Positions 1 to 11,982 of a stretch of 64,000 bases of DNA are shown here, in pieces. The notes under the pieces were generated by a model. It searched no databases. It was given only the letters and a program-made list of their open reading frames with translations, and was not told the origin of the DNA. Location: NCBI GenBank assembly GCA_937959265.1, contig CALGMA010000049.1, positions 1 to 64,000 of the forward strand, in the 5' to 3' direction. The position numbers and the translations under genes are program-made. How positions within the stretch are numbered: the first letter of the stretch is position 1; each line of letters starts with the position of its first letter. The DNA comes from an uncultured Anaerolineae bacterium. Lineage in GTDB: Bacteria; Chloroflexota; Anaerolineae; J036; Brachytrichaceae.

Positions 1-1831
1 CGACGCAGACGCCGGAGACGATCGATCCGATCAGCACGCCACCCAATGCCTCGGCACCCAGCGCGAAGCCCACAACGATCGGAACCAGGATCGCGGTAAG
101 TCCCGGCGCGATCATCTCCCGCAGCGCGGCCCGCGTGGAGATGTCCACGCAACGCGCCGAGTCGGGCTTCGCGGTACCCTCCATGAGCCCCGCGATCTCG
201 CGGAACTGCCGCCGAACCTCATCGACCATGCCGGCGGCGGCGCGGCCGACGGCGGTCATCGTCAAGGCGGCGATCAAGTAGGGGGTCACGCCGCCGATGA
301 AGAGGCCGATCACGACCAGTGGATCGAGCAGGTTGATTCCCACGTCCTGGAGGCCGACTGTGTTGGCGTAGGCCGAATAGAGTGCCAGCGCCGTGAGCGC
401 AGCGGAGCCGATCGCGAAGCCCTTGCCGATGGCCGCCGTCGTGTTGCCGAGGGCATCCAGCTCGTCGGTGATCGCGCGAACCGACGGTCCGAGACCGCTC
501 ATCTCGCTGATCCCGCCGGCGTTGTCCGCGATCGGGCCGTAGGCGTCGACGGCCATCGTCACGCCGACGGTCGCCAGCATGCCGACCGCCGCGATCCCGA
601 TTCCGTATAGGCCGGAAAACCCGTAAGCGAGATAGATCGACGTGGCGATCAGCAGCACCGGAATCGCCGTCGATTCCATCCCCACGGCTAGGCCTCGGAT
701 GATGTTGGTCGCCGAGCCGGTCTGAGAGGCATCCGCTATGCTCCGGACCGGCCGTCCGGCCGTGTAGTACTCGGTCGACAAGCCTATGAGGATCCCGACA
801 AGAGAGCCGAGGAGCATGGCCCAGAAGGGCCCGGCTCGCCCGTCAATCAACGTCCAGAACGTCGCGGGCGAGTCGGCGAACACATCCAGGTTCACGGTGA
901 TGAACCAGGAAACTACCCAGAACAGGATGGCGGCGATAAAGGTCGTGTTGCGAAGGGCCGCCGCCGGACCGACACGCTCCAGCACCCGCATGGCGAGCAC
1001 CCCGATGACGCTGGCCAGGAGCCCCGCCATGATCAGCAGGATTGGGAGCGAGATCGCGGAAAGCCGCTGAGTATCCAGGATAATCGGACTGGTGGCACCG
1101 ATCACGATCGTCGCGACGACGGAACCGACATACGACTCGAAGATGTCGGCCCCCATCCCGGCGACATCTCCGACGTTGTCGCCGACGTTGTCGGCGATCG
1201 TGGCCGGGTTGCGGGGGTCGTCCTCGGGGATGCCCGCCTCGACCTTGCCGACCAGGTCGGCGCCGACGTCGGCGGCTTTGGTGTAGATGCCGCCACCCAC
1301 GCGGGCGAACAGTGCGATGGACGACGCGCCGAACGAGAAGCCGGTAACCGCATCAATTGCTAGCTGATTCATGCCGAACAGGAAGAACAGAGCCGACAGC
1401 CCGAACAGGCCGATGCTGACTACACTCATGCCCATCACGCTGCCGCTGCGGAAGGCCACTCGCAGCCCGGCGTCTAGCGACTTCATGGCGGCGGCTGTGG
1501 TGCGCGTGTTCGCGCGCGTGGCAATGCTCATGCCGATAAAGCCGGTCAGCGCCGATGTGAACGCGCCAATGATGAAGCACACCGCTGTTTGCCAGCGGAT
1601 GAACACAGCAATGGCGATAGCCACCACAGCCGCGAAGATCACCAGCACACGATACTGCTGCGATAAAAAGGCTTGTGCGCCTTCGCGGATTGCTTGGCTG
1701 ATCTGTTGCATCGTCTCGTTGCCAGGATCATTGCTGAGGATAGCCCGTGCGGTGACGGCCACGTAGGCCAAGCCAATCAAACTGACGACGATCGGGAGCA
1801 GAATCGGAATCGGAGATGGGGACAGAGACAT
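1..1831 (-). CDS. hppA: Membrane-bound K+-dependent pyrophosphatase, 3' end cut by window edge
   Basis: This enzyme couples PPi hydrolysis to H+ or Na+ pumping across the membrane. About 610 residues are present; the family is usually 680-760, so the C-terminus lies beyond base 1. The start ATG (1829-1831) follows a good AAGGAG ribosome site. The multi-helix protein carries the catalytic signature [20 protein letters not shown] near residue 175, followed by [20 protein letters not shown], the acidic PPi/Mg cluster. At residues 462-471 the motif reads [10 protein letters not shown]. Ala at 466 and Gly at 469 mark the K+-requiring subfamily; K+-independent enzymes have Lys and Thr there. The sequence read here does not decide between Na+ and H+ pumping. 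The frame is continuous across the whole visible stretch. Confidence 0.95.
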   Translation of the reverse strand, partial: MSLSPSPIPILLPIVVSLIGLAYVAVTARAILSNDPGNETMQQISQAIREGAQAFLSQQYRVLVIFAAVVAIAIAVFIRWQTAVCFIIGAFTSALTGFIGMSIATRANTRTTAAAMKSLDAGLRVAFRSGSVMGMSVVSIGLFGLSALFFLFGMNQLAIDAVTGFSFGASSIALFARVGGGIYTKAADVGADLVGKVEAGIPEDDPRNPATIADNVGDNVGDVAGMGADIFESYVGSVVATIVIGATSPIILDTQRLSAISLPILLIMAGLLASVIGVLAMRVLERVGPAAALRNTTFIAAILFWVVSWFITVNLDVFADSPATFWTLIDGRAGPFWAMLLGSLVGILIGLSTEYYTAGRPVRSIADASQTGSATNIIRGLAVGMESTAIPVLLIATSIYLAYGFSGLYGIGIAAVGMLATVGVTMAVDAYGPIADNAGGISEMSGLGPSVRAITDELDALGNTTAAIGKGFAIGSAALTALALYSAYANTVGLQDVGINLLDPLVVIGLFIGGVTPYLIAALTMTAVGRAAAGMVDEVRRQFREIAGLMEGTAKPDSARCVDISTRAALREMIAPGLTAILVPIVVGFALGAEALGGVLIGSIVSGVCV

Positions 1832-1942
1832 CGTGTGAGAAGACTCCTTCACCTAGTTGGACGTTGACTGTCGTGATGATGTGATTCTACCCGTTAGCGT
1901 AGAATTCTCGTAATAGCGCACTGTGCATAAGCGAGTCGAACC

Positions 1943-2458
1943 ATGAGCGTATCCGACAAGGACTACTACGAGATCATGCAGGTGGACGAAATGGCGGAGA
2001 GCGCCGTTATCGCTGCAGCCTACAAGGCGCTGGCTGCAAAGTACCATCCTGATCGCAATACATCTGCCGATGCCACCCGTCGCATGCAGGCGTTGAACGA
2101 AGCTTACGAGGTGTTGTCGGATCCGCATAAGCGTGCCGATTATGATCGGCGGCGTCCGCTTCGGCGCAACGGCCAGGCAAACGGCGCTCCTCAGCCGGCG
2201 ATGCCTGCGCAGACTGCCCTCGCCGACGTGCGCCTGCGGGAACGCTTCGAACGCATGGCGCAGCGTATCCGCGAAGTGCAGGAGAAGTCCCTCCAACAAA
2301 TTCAGACGGTCCAAGAGCGCTCGGCGCAGCAAATTCGCGACATCCAGGAACGTGCGGCGCAGCAGGTTAAAGAAGTCCAGGACAGGGCGGCGCAACAGAT
2401 CCGTGAGATTCAGCAGCGCACGGCGGAACAAATTCGCAGCATTCAGGAAGGCTTGTGA
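1943..2458 (+). CDS. J-domain protein with hendecad coiled-coil tail
   Basis: This 171-residue protein begins with a J-domain (about residues 5-70) that keeps the HPD motif (KYHPDRN) needed to stimulate DnaK-type Hsp70 ATPase. It has no Gly/Phe region, zinc finger or substrate-binding domain, so it is not classical DnaJ. Residues 75-95 form a short Pro/Ala linker. Residues 102-167 are a run of 11-residue repeats with the pattern Q-x-R-x-A-Q-Q-I-R-x-I/V, predicted as a continuous right-handed coiled coil. The likely role is recruiting Hsp70 to a partner bound through the coiled coil; that is inference. A TAGAAT -10-like box lies about 40 bp upstream. The gene is divergent from hppA. Confidence 0.85.
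   Translation: MSVSDKDYYEIMQVDEMAESAVIAAAYKALAAKYHPDRNTSADATRRMQALNEAYEVLSDPHKRADYDRRRPLRRNGQANGAPQPAMPAQTALADVRLRERFERMAQRIREVQEKSLQQIQTVQERSAQQIRDIQERAAQQVKEVQDRAAQQIREIQQRTAEQIRSIQEGL
2279..2443 (+). repeat. Five in-frame 33-bp repeats encoding hendecads
   Basis: Five consecutive 33-bp units encode QEKSLQQIQTV, QERSAQQIRDI, QERAAQQVKEV, QDRAAQQIREI and QQRTAEQIRSI. A more diverged unit (FERMAQRIREV) precedes them. DNA identity between units is partial, so these are ageing duplications under protein-level selection rather than a fresh tandem expansion. Confidence 0.85.
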
Positions 2459-2487
2459 TGCTGTCTTGCGCCACGTGTTGATACGTT

Positions 2488-3840
2488 ATGCGTCCAATTG
2501 ACCGCGAGCGACTGCGCGTCTGCCTGGCTGCAGAAGAACAGCGTTTTGCCAAAACGCATCCCTACTCTCGTGAGTTGTTCCAGCGCGCTCAGGCGCACCT
2601 GCTCGGTGGCGTGCCGATGAACTGGATGATGCGCTGGGCTGGCCGCTTCCCGATTTTTGTCGCCGAAGGGTGCGGCGCTCACTTCACCGACGTGGATGGG
2701 CATGATTACCTCGATCTGTGCTTGGGCGACACGGGGGCGATGACCGGCCACGCGCCCGAAGCAACCGTGCGAGCTATTGCTGATCGCGCGGCGCGGGGCA
2801 GCACCTTTATGCTGCCGACCGAAGACGCGCTATGGGTGTCTGAGGAATTAGCGCGGCGCTTTGGCCTGCCGTATTGGCAGTTCACACTCACGGCCACCGA
2901 TGCCAATCGCTTCGCCATCCGCCTGGCGCGTACAATCACCGGCCGCCGACTGATCTGCGTGTTCAACTGGTGCTATCACGGCACGGTGGACGAGACGTTC
3001 ATCACTCTGAACGATGGACGGCCCGGCCCGCGGCCGGGCAACCGTGGCATGCCGGTCAACCCGACGCTCACCACGCGCGTGGTCGAGTTCAACGACGTGG
3101 ATGCGCTGGAGGCGGCGCTGGCGCCCGGCGATGTGGCCTGTGTGCTGGCCGAGCCGGCGATGACCAACATCGGCATCGTACATCCGCAGCCTGGCTTTCA
3201 CGAGGCGCTGCGTGAGATTACCCGCCGCACCGGCACGCTGCTCATCATTGACGAGACGCACACGATATGCTGTGGGGTGGGTGGCTACACACGCGCGCAT
3301 GGGCTGCAGCCGGATATGCTCACGATCGGCAAGCCGATCGCCGGTGGCTTGCCAGCGGCGGCTTATGGAATGAGCGAAGACGTAGCTGCGCGTATCCGCG
3401 CTGTGCAGGTGACCGAGCACGAAGATACCAGCGGCGTTGGCGGCACCCTGGCCGGCAATGCGCTCTCGCTGGCGGCAATGCGTGCCACGCTTGCGCACGT
3501 GTTAACCGAGGCCGCCTTTGCGCGCACTATCCCGCTGGCGCAACGCTGGGCCGCCGGCGTAGGTGCAGTCATCGAGGAATTCGAGCTGCCGTGGCATGTC
3601 ACGCAGCTCGGCTGCCGCGCCGAATACTGGTTCTGCGCGCATCTGCCGCGTAACGGCAGTGAGGCGGCAGCAGCTATGGATGGCGAGCTGGATCGCTATA
3701 TGCACCTGGCAGCCCTTAACCGGGGCATCTTGCTCACGCCCTTTCATAACATGGCGTTGATCGCGCCGGATGTCACAGAAGCCGACATAGACATGCACAC
3801 TCGGGTTTTCCGTGAGAGCGTTCGTGCACTGCTCGAATGA
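2488..3840 (+). CDS. Class III PLP aminotransferase, glutamate-1-semialdehyde aminomutase-like
   Basis: This 450-residue fold-type I PLP enzyme has the class III signature, with the cofactor-binding Asp in LLIIDETHTICCGVGGY and the Schiff-base Lys in MLTIGKPIAGGLPAAAYGMS. Overall order and length resemble HemL and related omega-aminotransferases. The N-terminal part (YSRELFQRAQAHLLGG) resembles the HemL substrate-entry region. The neighbours are not haem genes, so a secondary amine or amino-acid aminotransferase is as likely as a true aminomutase. It starts 29 bp after the J-domain gene and ends at a terminator-like hairpin shared with convergent hpf. Confidence 0.85.
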   Translation: MRPIDRERLRVCLAAEEQRFAKTHPYSRELFQRAQAHLLGGVPMNWMMRWAGRFPIFVAEGCGAHFTDVDGHDYLDLCLGDTGAMTGHAPEATVRAIADRAARGSTFMLPTEDALWVSEELARRFGLPYWQFTLTATDANRFAIRLARTITGRRLICVFNWCYHGTVDETFITLNDGRPGPRPGNRGMPVNPTLTTRVVEFNDVDALEAALAPGDVACVLAEPAMTNIGIVHPQPGFHEALREITRRTGTLLIIDETHTICCGVGGYTRAHGLQPDMLTIGKPIAGGLPAAAYGMSEDVAARIRAVQVTEHEDTSGVGGTLAGNALSLAAMRATLAHVLTEAAFARTIPLAQRWAAGVGAVIEEFELPWHVTQLGCRAEYWFCAHLPRNGSEAAAAMDGELDRYMHLAALNRGILLTPFHNMALIAPDVTEADIDMHTRVFRESVRALLE

Positions 3841-3843
3841 AAA

Positions 3844-3866
3844 GGGCGGCCTTCCCACGGCCGCCT
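3844..3866. terminator. Convergent hairpin between aminotransferase and hpf
   Basis: A GGCGGCC / GGCCGCC stem of 7 bp, plus a G-T pair, encloses a 7-nt loop. It lies 4 bp after the aminotransferase stop and is followed by CATTTTG. On the opposite strand the stem is followed by TTTCATTCG, so it may serve both genes. Confidence 0.55.
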
Positions 3867-3889
3867 GGCATTTTGAGGTTTTCGATCGG

Positions 3890-4465
3890 CTACTTCTCCG
3901 GCTGCAGCAGGCCATAGTCGCCGCCCTTGCGGCGATAGACCACCTTGACCCGGCTGTCGTCGGCGTGCACGAACACGAAGAAGTCATGGCCCAGTAATTC
4001 CATTTGTTCGATCGCTTCCTCCACACTCATCGGCACGATCTGGAACGTCTTAATGCGCACCAGCTTGGGCGGCGGCGCTGCTGGCGGGGCTTCTTCTTCG
4101 ATCGGCAACGCCTCAGCCATGAGCAGTTCTTCATCCTCGGTTGTGAGAGCCGCTGTGCCGCTGCGCTTGCGGTCTATGCGGCGGCCTTTGTAGCGCGCGA
4201 TGCGCTGATACATCTTCTCCAGCGCCAAATCGAACGCCTTGAACGGGTCGGGGTCTTGCTCTTCGACGCGTAACAGCGTGCCGCGCCGGCGCACGGTCAA
4301 TTCGGCTGATTTTGGCACATCGCTCTTCGTGCTTTGCCTCGTGAACTCCACGCGCACGTCCTCCACGCCGGGCAGATATCGCTGTAGGCGCTCGGTCTTG
4401 TTGCGGACGTATTTATCGAGGCGTTGGCTGACGTTCATGTTGTGACCTTGAACTGAGATTTGCAT
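3890..4465 (-). CDS. hpf: Long-form ribosome hibernation promoting factor
   Basis: HPF binds the 30S decoding region and, in its long form, dimerises 70S ribosomes into inactive 100S particles. The N-terminal domain (MQISVQGHNMNVSQRLDKYV to about residue 110) is the S30AE ribosome-binding fold. An Ala/Pro/Glu-rich linker leads to the C-terminal dimerisation domain (KLVRIKTFQIVPMSVEEAI to residue 191). The ATG at 4463-4465 was chosen because GGAGGAAG stands just upstream and the family starts with M-x-I. The further upstream in-frame Met at 4498 has no such support. The gene lies directly downstream of comF, a common bacterial order. Confidence 0.92.
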   Translation of the reverse strand: MQISVQGHNMNVSQRLDKYVRNKTERLQRYLPGVEDVRVEFTRQSTKSDVPKSAELTVRRRGTLLRVEEQDPDPFKAFDLALEKMYQRIARYKGRRIDRKRSGTAALTTEDEELLMAEALPIEEEAPPAAPPPKLVRIKTFQIVPMSVEEAIEQMELLGHDFFVFVHADDSRVKVVYRRKGGDYGLLQPEK

Positions 4466-4534
4466 TGTGCTTCCTCCACTGTATTCAATTCGTCGCATTC
4501 AACGAACGTCCTGTAGATGAGTTGATCTTCGGCT

Positions 4535-5224
4535 TCATGCGCGGGCGAGCGTGAGTGCGATCACACGCCGCGCGCCGGCCCGATACAAGACGTTCGCACA
4601 CTCCACTAATGTTGCGCCGGTGGTGAGAATATCATCTACCAGCATGAGCGCTCTACCTTCGACCAGCTCAGGCAGAGCAGCAAACGCGTCACGCACGTTC
4701 TCCTTACGCGCCGTTGCGCCCAGGTGCGCTTGCTGCTGAGTCGGCCGGACGCGCCGCAGCGCGCGCACTTCTACCAGGCTCCCTGCCGTTACGCTCACGT
4801 AACGCGCCAGCAGCAGGCTCTGGTTGAAGCCGCGCTCCCTCAGCCGGGTGGCGTGCAATGGCACGGGGACGATCGCGTCGGCCGACAGGCTGTTGGCCTT
4901 TCCGATGGCGCTCATGTAGGCGGCGAACGCTTCGGCAAGTTGGGGCTGGCCGTCGTACTTGAAGCGGTGGATGCCTTCGCGCAACGGTGGGGCGAATTTC
5001 GCTGCTGAGATCACTGTCAGCGATTCGCCCGATGGCAGTTCGAGCGCAGTTTGGCTGTCGCGCACGTTCAGCCATTGTGTCTGGCCGTTGCATGCGGCGC
5101 ACCACCAGCCCTCGCCATATTTGCCGCATCCGCCGCAGCGCGGGGGATACAACAAGTCGAGCAGGAATGTCAGTGCGCGCCGGGTGTGCACAATCGCCGC
5201 GGCCGGGGCGCTCATGCGCGACAT
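4535..5224 (-). CDS. comF: ComF family phosphoribosyltransferase-like protein
   Basis: This 229-residue protein has the ComF layout: an N-terminal four-Cys zinc ribbon (PPRCGGCGKYG then CAAC) and a C-terminal type I phosphoribosyltransferase fold with the PRPP loop ALMLVDDILTTGATL. ComF proteins are associated with DNA uptake and single-strand DNA handling in competent bacteria; other roles are possible. Its start ATG lies 6 bp after a TACTAT -10 box that is 17 bp from a TTGCTT -35 box, so the mRNA may be leaderless. A second in-frame ATG 9 bp downstream is possible. hpf follows 69 bp further on the same strand. Confidence 0.9.
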   Translation of the reverse strand: MSRMSAPAAAIVHTRRALTFLLDLLYPPRCGGCGKYGEGWWCAACNGQTQWLNVRDSQTALELPSGESLTVISAAKFAPPLREGIHRFKYDGQPQLAEAFAAYMSAIGKANSLSADAIVPVPLHATRLRERGFNQSLLLARYVSVTAGSLVEVRALRRVRPTQQQAHLGATARKENVRDAFAALPELVEGRALMLVDDILTTGATLVECANVLYRAGARRVIALTLARA

Positions 5225-5230
5225 ATAAGG

Positions 5231-5259
5231 ATAGTAAACATGACTCGTCTAAGAAGCAA
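5231..5259 (-). promoter_or_regulatory. Candidate comF promoter
   Basis: Read on the minus strand, TTGCTT (5254-5259) is separated by 17 bp from TACTAT (5231-5236). Six bases then separate the -10 box from the comF ATG at 5224, leaving almost no room for a 5' untranslated region. Confidence 0.5.
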
Positions 5260-5283
5260 GTAGGAATTCGACCCGCTGATCGG

Positions 5284-5430
5284 CTAACGGGTGACGAGCC
5301 GGCTCAGGAAGTCGGTGATGGCTGGCCCGAGCAGCACGACGATCACGATGATCACGATCGAGAACAGGATCAAGATGAGGGCGAAGTCTATTAGGCTGCC
5401 GCGCCCGCCCTCTCCACTGGGGGGTCTCAT
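5284..5430 (-). CDS. Flp-type pilin-like small membrane protein
   Basis: A 48-residue open frame consists of a short polar head ending in GRGSLIDFALILILF, a single hydrophobic helix rich in Ile/Val, and a tail LLGPAITDFLSRLVTR. This is the layout of Flp/TadE-type IVb pilins, where a Gly precedes a hydrophobic helix with an acidic residue and an aromatic (here D-F instead of the usual E-Y). The acidic residue is shifted relative to the usual peptidase site, so the protein may be a degenerate pilin or a plain single-pass protein. The ribosome site is weak. No tad genes are nearby. It sits just upstream of comF, which is suggestive for DNA uptake but unproven. Confidence 0.5.
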   Translation of the reverse strand: MRPPSGEGGRGSLIDFALILILFSIVIIVIVVLLGPAITDFLSRLVTR

Positions 5431-5482
5431 AACGATTCGATACCTCGTGCGCGATTATAGACCTCGCCTATACTGATTGCGT

Positions 5483-6187
5483 ATGTCGCGTGCGGAATCC
5501 CTCTACCGTTTGCAATTGCTCGACCTGGAACTCGACCGTGCCCGCAAGCGCCTGGACGAAATCGAGACAGCGCTAGCCAGCAGTCCCGCGCTGGAGCACA
5601 CGCGCGCCGAGGCAGCCAGAGCCGAGAAAGCGCTGCGGCTGGCCTTGGCCGAACTCAAATCGCTCGAGCTGGACGCCCAGACGCTCGATGACAAAATCGC
5701 CGGTGAGGAACAGCGGTTGTACTCCGGCGCGATCCGCAACCCCAAGGAGATGCTCGACCTACAGCACGAACTGGATGTTTTGAAGCAGCGCCGTGTCGCG
5801 CTGGATGACCAGCTCCTGACGGCGATGGAGCAGGTGGAACAGCTTCGCGCCGATGAGCTGCGTTGTCGGCAAGCGCTGGCCCAGGCCGAGCGCAACTTCG
5901 CTGACGATGGCGTGCACCTGCGCGCCGAGCGCGGCAAGCTCAAAGCTGCGATTGAGGGTGACTTGGAGCAACGCGAGGCGCTGTGTCGTAGTATCCCCGC
6001 CAGAGACCTCGACCTGTATTCGACCATTCGGGCGAAGAAACCCAACGGCGTGGCGGTTGCGCTCATCAAGGCTGGCGCGTGTAGCCAGTGCGGCGAAACG
6101 CCCTCTTCTCAACTCGTCCAGCAGGCCCACACCGGCGCTGTGCTGGCGATTTGTTCCAATTGTGGGCGGATTTTATATGCACAATGA
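5483..6187 (+). CDS. Coiled-coil protein with C4 zinc ribbon
   Basis: This 234-residue protein has a long antiparallel coiled coil (about residues 5-175, rich in Leu, Glu, Arg and Ala) and a C-terminal zinc ribbon with two Cys pairs, CSQCGE and CSNCGR. This matches the widespread bacterial DUF164/zinc-ribbon family related to chlamydial CT398, which has been linked to secretion and sigma factor binding; the function here is unknown. The ATG at 5483 was chosen over an upstream TTG. A TATACT box ends 8 bp before it and there is no Shine-Dalgarno sequence, so the message is probably leaderless. Confidence 0.85.
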   Translation: MSRAESLYRLQLLDLELDRARKRLDEIETALASSPALEHTRAEAARAEKALRLALAELKSLELDAQTLDDKIAGEEQRLYSGAIRNPKEMLDLQHELDVLKQRRVALDDQLLTAMEQVEQLRADELRCRQALAQAERNFADDGVHLRAERGKLKAAIEGDLEQREALCRSIPARDLDLYSTIRAKKPNGVAVALIKAGACSQCGETPSSQLVQQAHTGAVLAICSNCGRILYAQ

Positions 6188-6318
6188 ATATTGCCATTCG
6201 TTGACTTTGGTATTAAACTGTCGCAACAATTTGTGTTGAAATCGGTCTGAAGCGAGGAGGGAGACCTATGGCATGATGGCTGATCTGCAAATTTCCTTTA
6301 CCCTTTCTTAGGTTCGTC

Positions 6319-6398
6319 TTGAGTGTGACCCGGCCGTATGGGGGATAACTTCGAGGCGTGTCCGGGTTCAAACCCTGAAGTGCACAACACACACTCAG
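6319..6398 (+). ncRNA. Structured leader RNA candidate upstream of subtilase
   Basis: A 9-bp closing helix (6319-6327 with 6390-6398, including one T-G pair) brackets an 80-nt element ending just 2 nt before the AAGGAG ribosome site of the subtilase gene. Stacked inside it, GACCCGG (6327-6333) can pair with CCGGGTT (6362-6368). That inner helix competes with a GGGTTCAAACCC hairpin (6364-6375). Mutually exclusive helices next to a ribosome site are typical of riboswitches or attenuators. It does not match any riboswitch class I could recognise by eye. The rest of the 6188-6411 gap shows nothing clear. Confidence 0.4.
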
Positions 6399-6411
6399 TT
6401 AAGGAGATAAG

Positions 6412-10203
<3,792 letters not shown>

Positions 10204-10258
10204 CTGATCGTTTGCCATGGCTTCTGCTGAGCCGCTGGCGCGGCCCGGTAGAAAAGCG

Positions 10259-10287
10259 CAGGGGCTGCTCGATGAGAGCAGCCCCTG
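10259..10287. terminator. Perfect 12-bp hairpin between subtilase and tRNA-Cys
   Basis: CAGGGGCTGCTC pairs perfectly with GAGCAGCCCCTG around a 5-nt loop. On the plus strand it is followed by AGTTCGTTTTCG and on the minus strand by CGCTTTTC, so it can terminate both the subtilase and the convergent tRNA. Confidence 0.75.
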
Positions 10288-10303
10288 AGTTCGTTTTCGA
10301 GAG

Positions 10304-10375
10304 AGGCGACGGTGGGAATCGAACCCACGCATCAGGGTTTTGCAGACCCTTGCCTTACCACTTGGCCACGTCGCC
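10304..10375 (-). tRNA. tRNA-Cys (anticodon GCA)
   Basis: A 72-nt cloverleaf reads from 10375 down to 10304. The acceptor stem GGCGACG pairs with CGTCGCC. The anticodon stem AGGGT/ACCCT holds the loop CTGCAAA, giving GCA. The T-arm is GTGGGTTCGATTCCCAC. The discriminator base is U, as expected for cysteine. CCA is not encoded. Confidence 0.96.
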
Positions 10376-10423
10376 GTACGACGGGAGTATATCACGCAGC
10401 ACACATGCTACACTGACGCAATC

Positions 10424-11203
10424 ATGAGCGCTGCTTCGTCACCTCGCGTCAGCGCCGTCGTACTCACATTGAACGAGGAGCGGCACATCAGCGCATGTTT
10501 AGAGACACTGGCTTGGGCAGACGCGCGCGTCGTGTTCGACTCTTTCAGCACCGACGCCACGGTCGCGCTTGCCGAACAAGCCGGCGCGCGGGTGATTCAG
10601 CATCCCTTCCAGAACTATGCGCAACAGCGCAATGCCGCGCTCGACGCAGTGGAGAGCGAATGGGTGTTCTTCGTGGACGCGGACGAGCGCTGCCCGCAGG
10701 CGCTGGGCAAGGAAATTCGCGCTGTGATTGCCGCGCCGCAATGCGATGTGTATGCCGCGCCCCGGCAGAACTATCTGTTCGGCCGGCTCACGCTGGGCGC
10801 CGGCTGGCACCCGGATTACCAGGCGCGGCTGTTTCGCGTCGGCCGGGCTTGCTTTGATCCGCGTCGCGAAGTGCATGAAGTGGCGCAGCATGACAGCCCG
10901 ATGGGCTACTTGCGCACTGCGTTGATCCACTACAACTACGACACCGTCGCGCAATTCCACGTCAAACAGCGCAAGTATGCCGAGTACGATGCCGGCATCC
11001 TGTTCAAGCAGGGCGTTCGACCCAAGCCGCGCAACTTCGTGTTGCAGCCGCTGCGCGAGTTTCGTCGGCGGTTCTTCATTTTGCGCGGCTATCGCGATGG
11101 CTGGCACGGTTTGCGCCTGAGCGCGCTGATGGCCTATTACAACTTCGACATGTACCGCCGGCTGGCGCGCATGTGGCGCGAGCGGGATTTGCGAGGCGCT
11201 TAG
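10424..11203 (+). CDS. Family 2 glycosyltransferase (WaaE/KdtX-like)
   Basis: This 259-residue GT-A enzyme transfers a sugar from a nucleotide donor to a lipid or polysaccharide acceptor at the cytoplasmic face. It has the N-terminal nucleotide-binding strand VSAVVLTLNEERHI, the metal-binding motif VFFVDADER, and the C-terminal segment (REVHEVA, YNYDTVAQFHVKQRKYAE) typical of LPS-core-type GT2 enzymes such as WaaE. The ATG at 10424 was chosen because upstream in-frame starts overlap the tRNA. TACACT lies 9 bp before it and no ribosome site is visible. Its 3' end overlaps the convergent SDR gene by 4 bp. Confidence 0.88.
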   Translation: MSAASSPRVSAVVLTLNEERHISACLETLAWADARVVFDSFSTDATVALAEQAGARVIQHPFQNYAQQRNAALDAVESEWVFFVDADERCPQALGKEIRAVIAAPQCDVYAAPRQNYLFGRLTLGAGWHPDYQARLFRVGRACFDPRREVHEVAQHDSPMGYLRTALIHYNYDTVAQFHVKQRKYAEYDAGILFKQGVRPKPRNFVLQPLREFRRRFFILRGYRDGWHGLRLSALMAYYNFDMYRRLARMWRERDLRGA

Positions 11204-11946
11204 ACCAGCGACCGCCCGCCATCCACGAAATACACCGCGCCGGTGGCAAAATCCTCTTCGATCAGGTACCGTACCGTGCGCGCGACGTCCTCCGGCGAGC
11301 CGATGCGTTTGAGGGCAGACTTTTCGATTGCCCACTGCCGTTTGGCGTCGTCGGCGTCGTCCGGCAACAAGACGGTGCCGGGTGCGATGGCGTTCACGCG
11401 CACTTGTGGCGCCCACTCCAGCGCCAACACTTTCGTGAGCGCCACCAGTGCGGCCTTGCTGGCCGAATGATGGGCGTAGCCCGGCCACGCCTGGAACGCC
11501 GATAGGTCGGTGATGTTGATGATCAGGCCGCAACCTCGTGCGATCATGTGCGGCGCGATGGCTTGCGCCATCATGAACGGCGCTTTGACGTTCAGGTTCA
11601 TCTCCGCGTCCCACTCTGCCTCGCTGATCTCGAGCGCCGGCTTCTTCAACCAAATGGATGCGTTGTTGATGAGGACATCTACACGCCCGAAGTGCTGTAG
11701 CACGGCTTGTGCCAACGCGCGCACCTGGCCGGCTTTTGTCACATCGACTTGCATGGTGAAGCTGCGCACACCCAGGCGCTCGATCGCTTCCGCTGTGGCA
11801 CGCCAGGGTTCGCTTTCGAGGTAGTAACTGAACGCGATATGCGCACCACGCTCGGCCAGGTCGAGCGCCAAGGCACGTCCGACACGCTGTGCGGCGCCGG
11901 TGATGAGGACGACTGATCCTGCGATTTCCATGCTGTGATTGTGCAT
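11200..11946 (-). CDS. Short-chain dehydrogenase, pteridine reductase-like
   Basis: This is a classical SDR. The cofactor loop is ITGAAQRVGRALALDL; the R-x-G variant is typical of pteridine reductase/FolM-type SDRs that use NADPH. The catalytic Tyr-Lys pair is YAHHSASKAA, followed by the VNAIAPGTVLLPD loop. The likely reaction is NADPH-dependent reduction of a small carbonyl or pterin; the substrate cannot be read from sequence. The start is uncertain: ATG at 11946 or the in-frame ATG at 11931 (MEIAGSVVLITG), which fits the family better. No ribosome site is visible. It is divergent from greA with a gap of about 40 bp. Confidence 0.85.
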   Translation of the reverse strand: MHNHSMEIAGSVVLITGAAQRVGRALALDLAERGAHIAFSYYLESEPWRATAEAIERLGVRSFTMQVDVTKAGQVRALAQAVLQHFGRVDVLINNASIWLKKPALEISEAEWDAEMNLNVKAPFMMAQAIAPHMIARGCGLIINITDLSAFQAWPGYAHHSASKAALVALTKVLALEWAPQVRVNAIAPGTVLLPDDADDAKRQWAIEKSALKRIGSPEDVARTVRYLIEEDFATGAVYFVDGGRSLV

Positions 11947-11982
11947 CACGTTACGCGATCTCAGTCAGGTAAAATTTTGTAT

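Noticed and set aside
2279-2443. CRISPR-like or minisatellite array
   Set aside because: The units are contiguous without spacers and stay in frame as coiled-coil repeats.
3502-4026. Minus-strand open frame across the aminotransferase-hpf junction
   Set aside because: It overlaps two well-supported genes and contains no recognisable domain.
6254-6280. Strong ribosome site followed by ATG GCA TGA
   Set aside because: A two-codon frame is too short to call; the match is likely chance.
6362-6380. tRNA T-arm-like GGGTTCAAACCC
   Set aside because: The flanking sequence cannot form an acceptor stem, D-arm or anticodon arm; it fits better as part of the leader structure.
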